41,241 nt of DNA, taken from assembly GCF_030826625.1 (NCBI RefSeq), contig NZ_JAPJNQ010000008.1, forward strand, positions 1 through 41,241, written 5' to 3'. Position 1 is the first letter of the stretch. Each line of letters begins with the position of its first letter. Source of the stretch: Corynebacterium sp. (lineage in GTDB: Bacteria; Actinomycetota; Actinomycetes; Mycobacteriales; Mycobacteriaceae). Below are positions 32,996 to 40,442 of the stretch, piece by piece. Position numbers and translations under genes: made by a program. The notes under the pieces were generated by a model. The model was not told the DNA's origin and ran no database searches. It saw nothing but the letters and a program-made list of their open reading frames with translations.

Positions 32996-33553
32996 ATGTC
33001 AAAGAAAAACCTTTTTTCTGTTGTCGTTATGGCAACAGCGTTGATTTCAGCAATTGGTAGTTCGCCAGCGCTAGCTGAGACTGCCAGTGGTACCGTAACT
33101 AATGAAACAGCTCAATCCAATGAAATGCATGAAGATTCTGTGCTCTTTGGCCGTCCTGGGGAATCAGCAAGGGAGGTTAAAACTATTCCGGATAACAATG
33201 GTCTTGCCTTCACTTTGGAGAATACGGACGAACTTCGTTTGGACGGCGATACCGTTCAAGTTTTTGATGAAGCCGGAGAAAAACTTCTTGATGTTACTCC
33301 TGAACTTCCCGAAGGCATGACCCTGTGGCTTGATAAGGAACACAATGAGGTGTTTGCTATTCAAGCTGGCACCTCGTTTAGGGGATGTACTTCTAATAAA
33401 TGGGTGAAGTGGGGACTTCAAGCGGCTTGGGATGGATTGGTTTGTGTTCCAGGTACTGCTGCTGCAACTCCATTAACTCCTATTGGACAGGCAGGAGTGG
33501 CGGCGGCATGTCATGGAGCTGGCTCTGGTCTAGTTACGGCTGTGAGCTGCTAG
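32996..33553 (+). CDS. Exported precursor with hydrophobic four-Cys domain, candidate bacteriocin
   Basis: A 185-residue secreted protein. It has a clear Sec signal (residues 1-27, cleavage after ALA), a hydrophilic acidic middle region (28-125) that could be a propeptide, and a C-terminal domain of about 55 residues starting at GCTSNKWVKWG. This domain is hydrophobic, rich in Gly and Ala, and has cysteines at 131, 150, 172 and 185 (the last residue). No catalytic motif is seen. The next gene starts directly at the stop codon and encodes a small membrane protein, the usual layout for a bacteriocin and its immunity protein. GC content is about 40-45 % in the lines I counted, well below the neighbours. 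The bacteriocin call is inference. Confidence 0.6.
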   Translation: MSKKNLFSVVVMATALISAIGSSPALAETASGTVTNETAQSNEMHEDSVLFGRPGESAREVKTIPDNNGLAFTLENTDELRLDGDTVQVFDEAGEKLLDVTPELPEGMTLWLDKEHNEVFAIQAGTSFRGCTSNKWVKWGLQAAWDGLVCVPGTAAATPLTPIGQAGVAAACHGAGSGLVTAVSC

Positions 33554-33832
33554 ATGGAAAAGAGTCGTGATCGAGATCTGCATGCCCATAAAGGAATGGG
33601 CTGGGCGTTTGCTTTAGTTATTGCTGGCATCTTCACTATTGACTTTTCCTTATTTAGTGAAGATCACGTTCCTTACTGGGCTTACGTGCTTAAGTTTTTC
33701 GCCCTTTTCTTTACTTTGTTCACGGTGAGTCGTTTTATCTCTGGTTCTACCAATGCAAAAAAGTTGATTTCACTATCTGTTGTATCGGCAATTTCAATAG
33801 CAGCGTTTGTTGCCGTGTTTATTTTGATGTGA
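33554..33832 (+). CDS. Small three-span membrane protein, candidate immunity protein
   Basis: A 92-residue protein with a basic cytoplasmic start (MEKSRDRDLHAHK) and three hydrophobic segments (about 16-34, 41-60 and 71-92). The ATG immediately follows the TAG of the precursor gene (TAG-ATG, no gap), so the two must be translated together. Size and topology match bacteriocin immunity proteins but are not specific to them. It is AT-rich like its partner. Confidence 0.6.
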   Translation: MEKSRDRDLHAHKGMGWAFALVIAGIFTIDFSLFSEDHVPYWAYVLKFFALFFTLFTVSRFISGSTNAKKLISLSVVSAISIAAFVAVFILM

Positions 33833-33850
33833 AATAAGCATTACCTTTTT

Positions 33851-33893
33851 AAATGAATGTTGTGGCCCCTTGGGAAACTCAAGATTTTCATTT
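33851..33893 (+). terminator. Possible terminator after the precursor/membrane pair
   Basis: AAATGAA (33851-33857) pairs with TTCATTT (33887-33893), with an inner CTTG/CAAG stem. It lies 19 nt after the stop codon. There is no long T-run, so it is a weak call. Confidence 0.35.
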
Positions 33894-34014
33894 ATCGATA
33901 TGAGTCTACCGGCTCCTGGTTCTTCTTCTAAGCTTACTGGTGGCATGTTCAGCATCACCGTGTTGACCACCTAACTTATCTGCGTGACGAAGTGAGAACC
34001 ATGACCAGCCGACC

Positions 34015-34042
34015 CTCCCTGGAGCAGGACCAGCTCCAGGAG
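34015..34042 (-). terminator. Hairpin after radA
   Basis: CTCCCTGGAGC (34015-34025) and GCTCCAGGAG (34033-34042) form a 10-bp stem with one bulged C and a 7-nt loop, 16 bp downstream of the radA stop. A T-run is lacking on either strand. It may work as a convergent terminator. Confidence 0.45.
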
Positions 34043-34057
34043 GCCTCTCCGTAGCGA

Positions 34058-35617
34058 CTAACCGCGCAGTTCACGCACCACGGCCAGTGCCTGGTGCAGG
34101 GTGCTGACGCTGCGCAGATCCAGCCCGTCGGCTGCAAGATCTTTTGCCAACGCGCGGTCTTCGGCTTCGTTGAGGCTTGGGGCAACGGCGCAGCGATAAC
34201 CGATACGCGCGGCTTCTTGCAGGCGCCGTTTTAGATTCGGCACCGTGCGCAACTCGCCGGCCAGACCGATTTCTCCAATGAACACGGTCTTGGCCGGCAG
34301 TGGTGTTTCATGCAGCGATGACCACGTCGCCAGCGCCACCGCTAGATCCGTGGCGGTCTCTGTGATGCGCACCCCGCCGACGGTGGCGACGTAGGCGTCT
34401 TTTTCATTGGTGCGCTCACCAGCGCGCGCCTGCAGCACAGCCAGAACCAGTGGGATGCGGTTTTGATCCAGTCCGGTGACCACCCGGCGGGGGTTCTTGG
34501 CGACGGGATCTACCGTCAGCGATTGCACCTCTGCCACCAGTGGGCGCACCCCATCCATGGCGACGGTGACCGCGGAACCGTTGGGTGTCGCGCCGTGGTG
34601 GGATAAAAATAAGCCGGATGGGTCGGCGACTTCGCGGATACCGTCGGCGGTTTGTTCAAAACAACCGACCTCGTCGGTAGCGCCAAAACGGTTTTTAATT
34701 CCGCGCAGCATCCGCAAACTGGATTGCCGTTCGCCTTCGAAGTTGAGCACGACATCCACCAGGTGCTCCAGCACGCGGGGACCGGCGACGTTGCCGTCCT
34801 TGGTTACGTGCCCGACCAGCAAAATCGGAATGCCCGTGGTCTTGGCCAGGGTGGTCAGCGCCGCGGTTACCGCACGTGATTGGGCGACCCCACCTGCTAC
34901 GCCTTCGACGCCGCTGGCCTGCATGGTTTGCACGGAATCGACGATGATGAGTGACGGACGAAGCGCCTCAACCTGGGCAAAGACCACATCCAGGTCTGAT
35001 TCTGCCGCCAGGTATAGCGTGGGAGAAAGCCCGCCGGTACGTTTAGCGCGGGAATAAACTTGCGCGGCGGATTCTTCTGCCGTCACATACAACGCCGTGC
35101 GGGTGGCAGGCTGAGCTTGCTGGTCTGCAGCGCTTTCGGTAGCGGCAGCGGAGCTTTCTCCGCTATCTGCCTGGGGTTCTGGTTCTTGGCTCCAGCGTGC
35201 GGCGACTTCCAACAGCAAAGTAGATTTACCCACCCCAGGCTCACCGGCCATTAACACCACAGAACCGGCGACGATGCCGTCGCCAAGCACCCGGTCCAAC
35301 TCCCCGATGCCGGTGTGCATGCTGCGGGCTGAGCTCGCAGAAATCTGCGTAATCGGCACCGCCGCGCTGCTGGGCGTAAGGCCGCCCCGAGAGTTCTTTC
35401 CGCTGTTGCTGCGACTAGCTCCACCGCCGAAACCGCCCCCGCGCGTTGCACCACCCGAGGCGCCTGAACCGAGGCCGGAAGCAAGCCCGGCAGAAAAAAG
35501 TGGGGCCGTTTCTTCCAACGTGCCCCACGAACCGCATTCCGGGCAGCGCCCCAACCATTTCGGGGAGGAATAGCCGCACTCGGAACAAGTGTGAATAGCC
35601 CGCTGTTTTTTCGCCAT
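34058..35617 (-). CDS. radA: DNA repair protein RadA
   Basis: Branch-migrating helicase of recombinational repair. The 519-residue product has a four-Cys zinc finger (C11, C14, C25, C28 in CSECGY and CPECGSW), Walker A GEPGVGKST, the RadA-specific KNRFG motif and a Lon-protease-like C-terminal domain (DLAVALATWSS, GEIGLAGELR). A Gly/Ser/Arg-rich insert of about 40 residues follows the zinc finger, and a Gln/Ala/Ser insert sits in the ATPase core (about 150-175); both are longer than I would expect. The ATG at 35617 gives the normal MAKKQRAIHTCSECGY start. Confidence 0.97.
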   Translation of the reverse strand: MAKKQRAIHTCSECGYSSPKWLGRCPECGSWGTLEETAPLFSAGLASGLGSGASGGATRGGGFGGGASRSNSGKNSRGGLTPSSAAVPITQISASSARSMHTGIGELDRVLGDGIVAGSVVLMAGEPGVGKSTLLLEVAARWSQEPEPQADSGESSAAATESAADQQAQPATRTALYVTAEESAAQVYSRAKRTGGLSPTLYLAAESDLDVVFAQVEALRPSLIIVDSVQTMQASGVEGVAGGVAQSRAVTAALTTLAKTTGIPILLVGHVTKDGNVAGPRVLEHLVDVVLNFEGERQSSLRMLRGIKNRFGATDEVGCFEQTADGIREVADPSGLFLSHHGATPNGSAVTVAMDGVRPLVAEVQSLTVDPVAKNPRRVVTGLDQNRIPLVLAVLQARAGERTNEKDAYVATVGGVRITETATDLAVALATWSSLHETPLPAKTVFIGEIGLAGELRTVPNLKRRLQEAARIGYRCAVAPSLNEAEDRALAKDLAADGLDLRSVSTLHQALAVVRELRG

Positions 35618-35707
35618 GTCTTCATCCTAAGACAGTGGCCTCACACTCAACCCACCAGCGGGGCTAAATTCGAACAATAAATCGAATGGATTGGGTGCTT
35701 GATGCTT

Positions 35708-35761
35708 AGCGCCAAAGGTGTGGCGCTAGCAGACAATGCTTAGCGCCAAAGGCCTGGCGCC
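35708..35761. repeat. Two tandem hairpin units after the His-rich lipoprotein gene
   Basis: Two copies of a unit starting TGCTTAGCGCCAAAGG. Each folds into a hairpin: AGCGCCA/TGGCGCT (35708-35727) and GCGCCA/TGGCGC (35743-35760). They lie 13-66 nt beyond the end of the minus-strand lipoprotein gene and before radA, so they may be doubled terminators or a REP-like element. Confidence 0.65.
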
Positions 35762-35773
35762 GGCAGTCAATTC

Positions 35774-36436
35774 TTAGTGGTTGTGGCCGCTGTGATCGCC
35801 GTGGTCATGGGAGTGGCCACTGTGATCGTCGCCGTGGCTGTGATCGTGGCCGTGCGAATCGCCACTGATGGAGCCTTCACCGCGTGGGGCGTAGCCGTCT
35901 TCCCATTCGCGGTCATGCTCGCCGGTAACCAGTGGAGCAGCAGCAACCGCAGCGTCGACGGTGATGGTGCCTGAGTCGAAAACGAATGAGACTTCGCGGC
36001 TGCCGCCCGGTGCGAAATCATCGTTTTCCAGGGTGGTTTCGATGTACTGGATGCAGGCCTTTTCAGCCTGTGGGACTTCCTTCAGAGCCATGGCGCTATC
36101 GCCAAAGACTGAGCATCCCGACTCGATTGGTTCGAGGGAACCCACAGAAACCTGGGTGCCGTCGACCGAAATCGATTCCAGGGTGTGAGCCTTCATTGAT
36201 GGGTCCTGGTTGGTGGCGGTGAACTTCAGTGCAGCGGCATTATCGTCCACAGTGATGGTGACATCGCGTACTGAAAGCTCGCCGTTTTCGCTGTTGGCGC
36301 TCTGGCCGTCGACCGTCGCTACCTGCGAAGACGTCTGGGTGATGTGGCCAGCCGAGCAGGCGGCCAGCGTCAAGGCGGCCAAGGCGGCAGCGGACATGGT
36401 TCCGCCGCGACGAACTACAGATTTCAGGGACGTCAC
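35774..36436 (-). CDS. Lipoprotein with His/Asp-rich metal-binding tail
   Basis: Exported lipoprotein of 220 residues. The lipobox is LTLAAC with the lipidated Cys at 27. The body has two cysteines (in SGCSVFG and KACIQY, a likely disulfide) and an extracellular beta-sandwich-like pattern. The last 30 residues are Gly/Asp/His, with 11 histidines in repeated (D/G/S)H units. Such tails bind Zn, Ni or Cu. The GTG at 36436 has a GGAGG site 8 nt upstream; the longer frame to 36466 is rejected. A role in metal buffering or supply at the cell surface is inferred; no metal transporter is adjacent. Confidence 0.82.
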   Translation of the reverse strand: MTSLKSVVRRGGTMSAAALAALTLAACSAGHITQTSSQVATVDGQSANSENGELSVRDVTITVDDNAAALKFTATNQDPSMKAHTLESISVDGTQVSVGSLEPIESGCSVFGDSAMALKEVPQAEKACIQYIETTLENDDFAPGGSREVSFVFDSGTITVDAAVAAAPLVTGEHDREWEDGYAPRGEGSISGDSHGHDHSHGDDHSGHSHDHGDHSGHNH

Positions 36437-36685
36437 TGTGGGGTCCTCCAACAACTCATCGAGCACAAAGAATTTTCAGACTTTACCTTAGCCGTTTACC
36501 CCCGCGCGCACACAGTTTGCGGTTTTATTGGCGAATACCGGAGGGGCATTCGGGGGCAAACTTTTTATGGGTGCTTGTCGACGGCTGTTCTTGGTTTGCT
36601 CTCCGGCTGCACTTCGTCTCCTCTTCGGCTGCTCTTCGGCGCCGCCGGTCGGTGCTCCCTCCGTCGGCAAGCATGTGTGGCGTGT

Positions 36686-36691
36686 TAAACT
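36686..36691 (+). promoter_or_regulatory. -10 box of carD
   Basis: TAAACT, 37 nt before the carD ATG, with a good GAGGAG ribosome site between. A copy of GTCGGCAAG (36663-36671) lies in the -35 area. Confidence 0.5.
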
Positions 36692-36728
36692 GACGGATTG
36701 AAGTCTGCCTGTTAAGCGAGGAGTGGGA

Positions 36729-37313
36729 ATGGAAATCAAGGTCGGCGAGGTTGTTGTCTACCCGCACCACGGCGCGGCGAAGGTCGAAGCCATTGAAACG
36801 CGCGAGATGGGCGGGGAGACGCTTGAGTACGTCGTGCTTTCCATCAACCAATCTGACCTGGTTGTTCGCGTGCCATCGAAAAACGTCGAGCGCGTTGGCG
36901 TGCGCGATGTCGTTGGAAAAGAAGGCCTTGAGAAGGTCTTTTCCGTGCTGCGCGAGACGGATGTAGAAGAGGCCGGCAACTGGTCCCGTCGCTATAAGGC
37001 GAATCAGGAGCGCCTGGCTTCCGGTGATATTAACCAGGTTGCTGAGGTCGTGCGCGATCTGTGGCGTCGCGACCAAGACCGGGGCCTTTCCGCAGGTGAA
37101 AAGCGCATGTTGGTGAAAGCTCGACAGATTCTGGTCGGTGAGCTCGCGCTGGCGGGCCCGGTTGATGAGGACAAGGCCGACAAGATGATCGCCGAGGTTG
37201 ATGCCACCATCGAGCGCCACCGTGCCGCTGGATTGACTGGCACTTCTGGCCCAGAGGTGGATACCAAGGTTGACGTCGACTTGGATGACCTCAGCTTTGA
37301 TGACGAAGATTAA
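36729..37313 (+). CDS. carD: CarD/CdnL RNA polymerase-binding regulator
   Basis: Global regulator that binds the RNA polymerase beta subunit and stabilises open complexes, mainly at rRNA promoters; essential in mycobacteria. The 194-residue product begins with the conserved EIKVGEVVVYPHHGAAKVEAIE and has the Tudor-like RNAP-interaction domain, then the helical domain with a conserved W in NWSRRYKANQERLASGDI and VAEVVRDLWRRDQDRGLS. ATG 36729 follows GAGGAG by 6 nt. The last 14 nt overlap ispDF. Confidence 0.97.
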   Translation: MEIKVGEVVVYPHHGAAKVEAIETREMGGETLEYVVLSINQSDLVVRVPSKNVERVGVRDVVGKEGLEKVFSVLRETDVEEAGNWSRRYKANQERLASGDINQVAEVVRDLWRRDQDRGLSAGEKRMLVKARQILVGELALAGPVDEDKADKMIAEVDATIERHRAAGLTGTSGPEVDTKVDVDLDDLSFDDED

Positions 37314-38817
37314 CCCCGCAGTGATCAACCCCGCAGTGATCAACCCTGCAGTGAATAACCCCGCTGTGTTCGACAACCCTGCCCCAGTAATTGCCATCGT
37401 GGCTGCTGCCGGGCAGGGTCATCGTTTAGGCGCGGAAAAACCAAAAGCTTTTGTCGAACTTTCTGGCAAAACGCTGCTTGAGCGCACGATTAATTCGCTG
37501 CAGGCCACCGGGCTTGTCGACGAAATCATTGCGGTTGCGGCCCCAGACATGCTTGACGACGCCGCCGCGGTCCTCGAACGCTGCCAGTCCAACCCTGCCG
37601 AGCCGGTCTCCAGTGCTGCTGTCGGCGGCGGGGCGACGGCTAAAACCCCGGAGCTGCGCTTGGTGCCTGGCCGGGGCGAGCGTGTTGATTCCGTGATGGC
37701 TGGATTGGAAGCCATCTCAGTACCCGTGGCAGGGGAGGCTGGTGCTGCGCCTGCGAGTGATCCAGTGGTGTTGGTCCACGATGCCGCTCGCGCGTTGACC
37801 CCACCAGCGATGATCACTCGCGTGATCGGGGCGGTCGTTGACGGAGCTGCCGGAGTGATTCCGGTGGTGCCGGTGGTCGATACCATCAAAACCGTCGCAG
37901 GTAGTGCTAGCGGCGAACCCGATGGCGCAACCGACGGCAAACCCGGTGATGAGTTGGTCGTCGGCAAGACTGTGGATCGCAGTGAATTGCGAGCCGCACA
38001 AACCCCACAAGCGTTCCGCTATAGCGTGCTCCTTTCCGCTAACCAGGCTTATCTCGCCAGCGTGCAGGCAGATAAAGAAGCTGGAGCGAGAAGTTTTGTG
38101 CCTACCGATGATGCTTCTTTGCTGGAGTGGCAAGGCGTGCCGGTGGCTTGTGTTGCCGGTGATGAGCAGGCATTGAAAATCACTACGCGTAAGGATCTGT
38201 TGTTGGCGCAGGCGTATCTGCAGGAAGCTGCGCAGAGCCTTGACGACGCGCAATCCACGGCGCAGCACCCGGACGCCGCGCAGTCCAGCGCGCAACCGCA
38301 GCAAACCACTGCGCAGCAACAGCAATCTCAACCCGCTGCGATGCCCGTCCCGCGCGTGGGTATCGCCAGCGACGCCCACCAAATTGAAGCGGGCAAGCCG
38401 TGCTGGATCGCCGGGCTGCTTTTCGACGGCGTCGACGGCTGCGAGGGGCACTCTGACGGTGATGTCGTCTCGCACGCGATGGTTGATGCCCTGCTGTCGG
38501 CTTCCGGCCTGGGCGATCTCGGCTCTTTCGTCGGCGTCGGCAGGCCAGAATATGCCAACGTCTCCGGGGCGCAGCTTTTGCGCGAGGTCCGCGAGCTTCT
38601 CGACGACAACGACTTCCAGATCGGCAACGTCGCCGTGCAGTTGATCGGGCAAACCCCGAAATTCAGCCCGCGTCGTGAAGAAGCCCAACAAGTATTGTCC
38701 GAGCTGCTCGGCGCACCAGTTTCGGTATCAGCGACGACGACGGACCACCTGGGATTCACCGGCCGCGAAGAAGGCCGCGCGGCAATCGCGAACGCGGTGG
38801 TATGGCGCGCTAACTAG
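37300..38817 (+). CDS. ispDF: Bifunctional IspD-IspF fusion
   Basis: Two MEP-pathway enzymes in one chain. IspD (2-C-methyl-D-erythritol 4-phosphate cytidylyltransferase, residues about 28-315) has AAAGQGHRLG, EKPKAF, VHDAAR and AQTPQAF. IspF (2C-methyl-D-erythritol 2,4-cyclodiphosphate synthase, about 352-505) has the metal pair D358-x-H360, HSDGDVVSHAMVDALL and TTTDHLGFTGREEG. The linker (about 316-350) is Gln/Ala/Ser-rich repeats. The N-terminus has four NPAV units. In C. glutamicum the two genes are separate and adjacent, so here the stop between them was lost. ATG 37300 overlaps the carD end. The intermediate step, IspE, is encoded elsewhere. Confidence 0.94.
   Translation: MTKINPAVINPAVINPAVNNPAVFDNPAPVIAIVAAAGQGHRLGAEKPKAFVELSGKTLLERTINSLQATGLVDEIIAVAAPDMLDDAAAVLERCQSNPAEPVSSAAVGGGATAKTPELRLVPGRGERVDSVMAGLEAISVPVAGEAGAAPASDPVVLVHDAARALTPPAMITRVIGAVVDGAAGVIPVVPVVDTIKTVAGSASGEPDGATDGKPGDELVVGKTVDRSELRAAQTPQAFRYSVLLSANQAYLASVQADKEAGARSFVPTDDASLLEWQGVPVACVAGDEQALKITTRKDLLLAQAYLQEAAQSLDDAQSTAQHPDAAQSSAQPQQTTAQQQQSQPAAMPVPRVGIASDAHQIEAGKPCWIAGLLFDGVDGCEGHSDGDVVSHAMVDALLSASGLGDLGSFVGVGRPEYANVSGAQLLREVRELLDDNDFQIGNVAVQLIGQTPKFSPRREEAQQVLSELLGAPVSVSATTTDHLGFTGREEGRAAIANAVVWRAN
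37312..37386 (+). repeat. 15-bp tandem repeat at the ispDF N-terminus
   Basis: AACCCCGCAGTGATC and close variants repeat four to five times, encoding INPAV/NNPAV units before the first IspD strand. The repeat begins at the carD stop codon, so it lies at the carD-ispDF overlap. Confidence 0.88.
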
Positions 38818-38833
38818 TGCGCGCGGCAGTGCG

Positions 38834-38839
38834 TAGACT
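38834..38839 (+). promoter_or_regulatory. -10 box of cysS, leaderless-type
   Basis: TAGACT is 8 nt ahead of the GTG at 38848, and no ribosome site lies between. Confidence 0.45.
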
Positions 38840-38847
38840 AGTACCCT

Positions 38848-40323
38848 GTGAGCTTACGGATTTTTGACACCGCGACGCGCAAGACCCACGACTTTCAACC
38901 CCTGCGCTCTGGCCAGGTTTCGATCTACCTGTGTGGGGCAACCCCGCAGGCGAAACCACACATCGGCCATCTGCGCTCTGGGGTGGCGTTCGATATTGTG
39001 CGCCGCTGGTTTCTGGCAAAAGGCTATGATGTCGCCTTCGTGCGCAACGTCACCGATATTGACGACAAAATCCTCACCAAAGCCGCAGCCCACTCGCGCC
39101 CCTGGTGGGAATGGGTCTCTACCCACGAGCGTGAATTCACCCGCGCTTATCAGTCCCTCGGCGTGATGCCTCCGAGCGTGGAGCCACGCGCCACCGGGCA
39201 CGTGACGCAAATGATCACCTATATGCAGCGCCTGATGGATAACGGCTTTGCCTATGCCGTCGACGGTTCGGTGTATTTCGATGTCGCCGCTTGGCTACAG
39301 GCAGAAGGTTCGGATTACGGCCACCTTTCCGGCAATCGCCCAGAAGACATGGAGCAGGGTGAGGCGGAAAATTCCGCGAAGAAAAGCCCGCTTGATTTCG
39401 CGTTGTGGAAGGCTGCGAAACCCGGTGAACCGTCGTGGCCGACGCCGTGGGGTGATGGCCGCCCTGGCTGGCACCTGGAGTGTTCGGCGATGGCGACGTA
39501 TTACTTGGGCGCGGAATTCGACGTGCATTGTGGCGGGTTGGATTTGCAGTTCCCACATCATGAAAACGAGATTGCGCAATCGCATGCCGCCGGCGACGGC
39601 TTTGCCCGCTACTGGATGCACAACCATTGGGTGACGATGGCCGGCGAGAAGATGTCGAAATCGCTGGGCAACGTGCTCGACATCGATGCGTTGCTGGAAA
39701 AGGTCCGCCCGGTGGAGCTGCGCTATTACTTGGGCAGTGCGCATTACCGCAGCGTTTTGGAATATTCTGAGCCGTCTGTGCATGAGGCAGCCGCGGGCTA
39801 CCGCCGGATTGAGGATTTCGTGGCACGGGCGTCGAAGCTGGCGGGCGCAAACGTCGACAAGCTTGGCATCGTGGGTGGTGAGCTTGCCGACGATTGCTTG
39901 CCGACGGGTGATGATGCTGCTGAATTGCGCGCGCACTGGGAGAAGTTTGCCGCGGCGTTAGATGATGATTTTGCGGTTCCGCGGGCACTTGCGGTGATTC
40001 ACACGACGGTGAAAGCTGGTAATAATGCGTTGGCCGAAAAAGCTGCCACCAAGGCCGTCGCTTTAGCTTCGCTGGTGCGGTCGATGACGGCGATTTTGGG
40101 CATCGATCCGTTCGATGCGCAGTGGTCGGGCAGCGCCGCGCAATCTACGGATAGTGGTGTGCAGCAGGCTCTTGCTAGTTTGGTGGAACACGAACTCGCG
40201 CTGCGGGCGGCTGCGCGGAAAGACAAAGATTTCGCAACAGCCGACGGAGTGCGTGACCGCTTGAGCGCTGCTGGGATCGAAGTGATCGATACCCCGGATG
40301 GCGCGGAGTGGAAGCTGCGCTAG
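38848..40323 (+). CDS. cysS: Cysteinyl-tRNA synthetase
   Basis: Class I synthetase charging tRNA-Cys. The 491-residue protein has HIGH at 38-41 (PHIGHLRSG), KMSKS at 268-272, and the zinc site formed by C29, the Cys of WHLECSAMA and HENE (DLQFPHHENEIAQS). The C-terminal domain (ARKDKDFATADGVRDRLSAAGIEVIDTPDGAEWKL) is typical. It lies 30 bp after ispDF. Two copies of GTCGGCAAG on the minus strand, 14 bp apart, are at 39883 and 39897. MshC, the related mycothiol ligase, is a different gene; the length and C-terminal domain favour CysS. Confidence 0.96.
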   Translation: MSLRIFDTATRKTHDFQPLRSGQVSIYLCGATPQAKPHIGHLRSGVAFDIVRRWFLAKGYDVAFVRNVTDIDDKILTKAAAHSRPWWEWVSTHEREFTRAYQSLGVMPPSVEPRATGHVTQMITYMQRLMDNGFAYAVDGSVYFDVAAWLQAEGSDYGHLSGNRPEDMEQGEAENSAKKSPLDFALWKAAKPGEPSWPTPWGDGRPGWHLECSAMATYYLGAEFDVHCGGLDLQFPHHENEIAQSHAAGDGFARYWMHNHWVTMAGEKMSKSLGNVLDIDALLEKVRPVELRYYLGSAHYRSVLEYSEPSVHEAAAGYRRIEDFVARASKLAGANVDKLGIVGGELADDCLPTGDDAAELRAHWEKFAAALDDDFAVPRALAVIHTTVKAGNNALAEKAATKAVALASLVRSMTAILGIDPFDAQWSGSAAQSTDSGVQQALASLVEHELALRAAARKDKDFATADGVRDRLSAAGIEVIDTPDGAEWKLR

Positions 40324-40442
40324 CAGACGTTGCGCTAGTACTGCGTTGGCGCAAACTGGATTAGCGTAATTGCGCTAGCCTGCGCAGCGTAGTGCTGGGA
40401 ATACAGAATTTTAGATTTTTAGAGCAAGGATAGTGAATAGTT

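Larger units (their letters stand above)
3332..39905. repeat. Dispersed word GTCGGCAAG, 20 copies
   Basis: Plus-strand copies start at 3332, 6083, 7809, 10302, 11536, 12574, 18775, 21623, 28071, 28389, 36663 and 37960. Copies of the complement CTTGCCGAC start at 8689, 9598, 15879, 18214, 20858, 21320, 39883 and 39897. Sixteen of the 20 extend to CGTCGGCAAGC. Four are between genes (3332, 7809, 11536, 36663). None lies between 21632 and 28070 or between 28398 and 36662. Confidence 0.85.

Noticed and set aside
33900..33974. 24-codon ORF (MSLPAPGSSSKLTGGMFSITVLTT) after the membrane-protein gene
   Set aside because: No ribosome site, very short, no recognisable motif; it could be a gene remnant but nothing supports translation.
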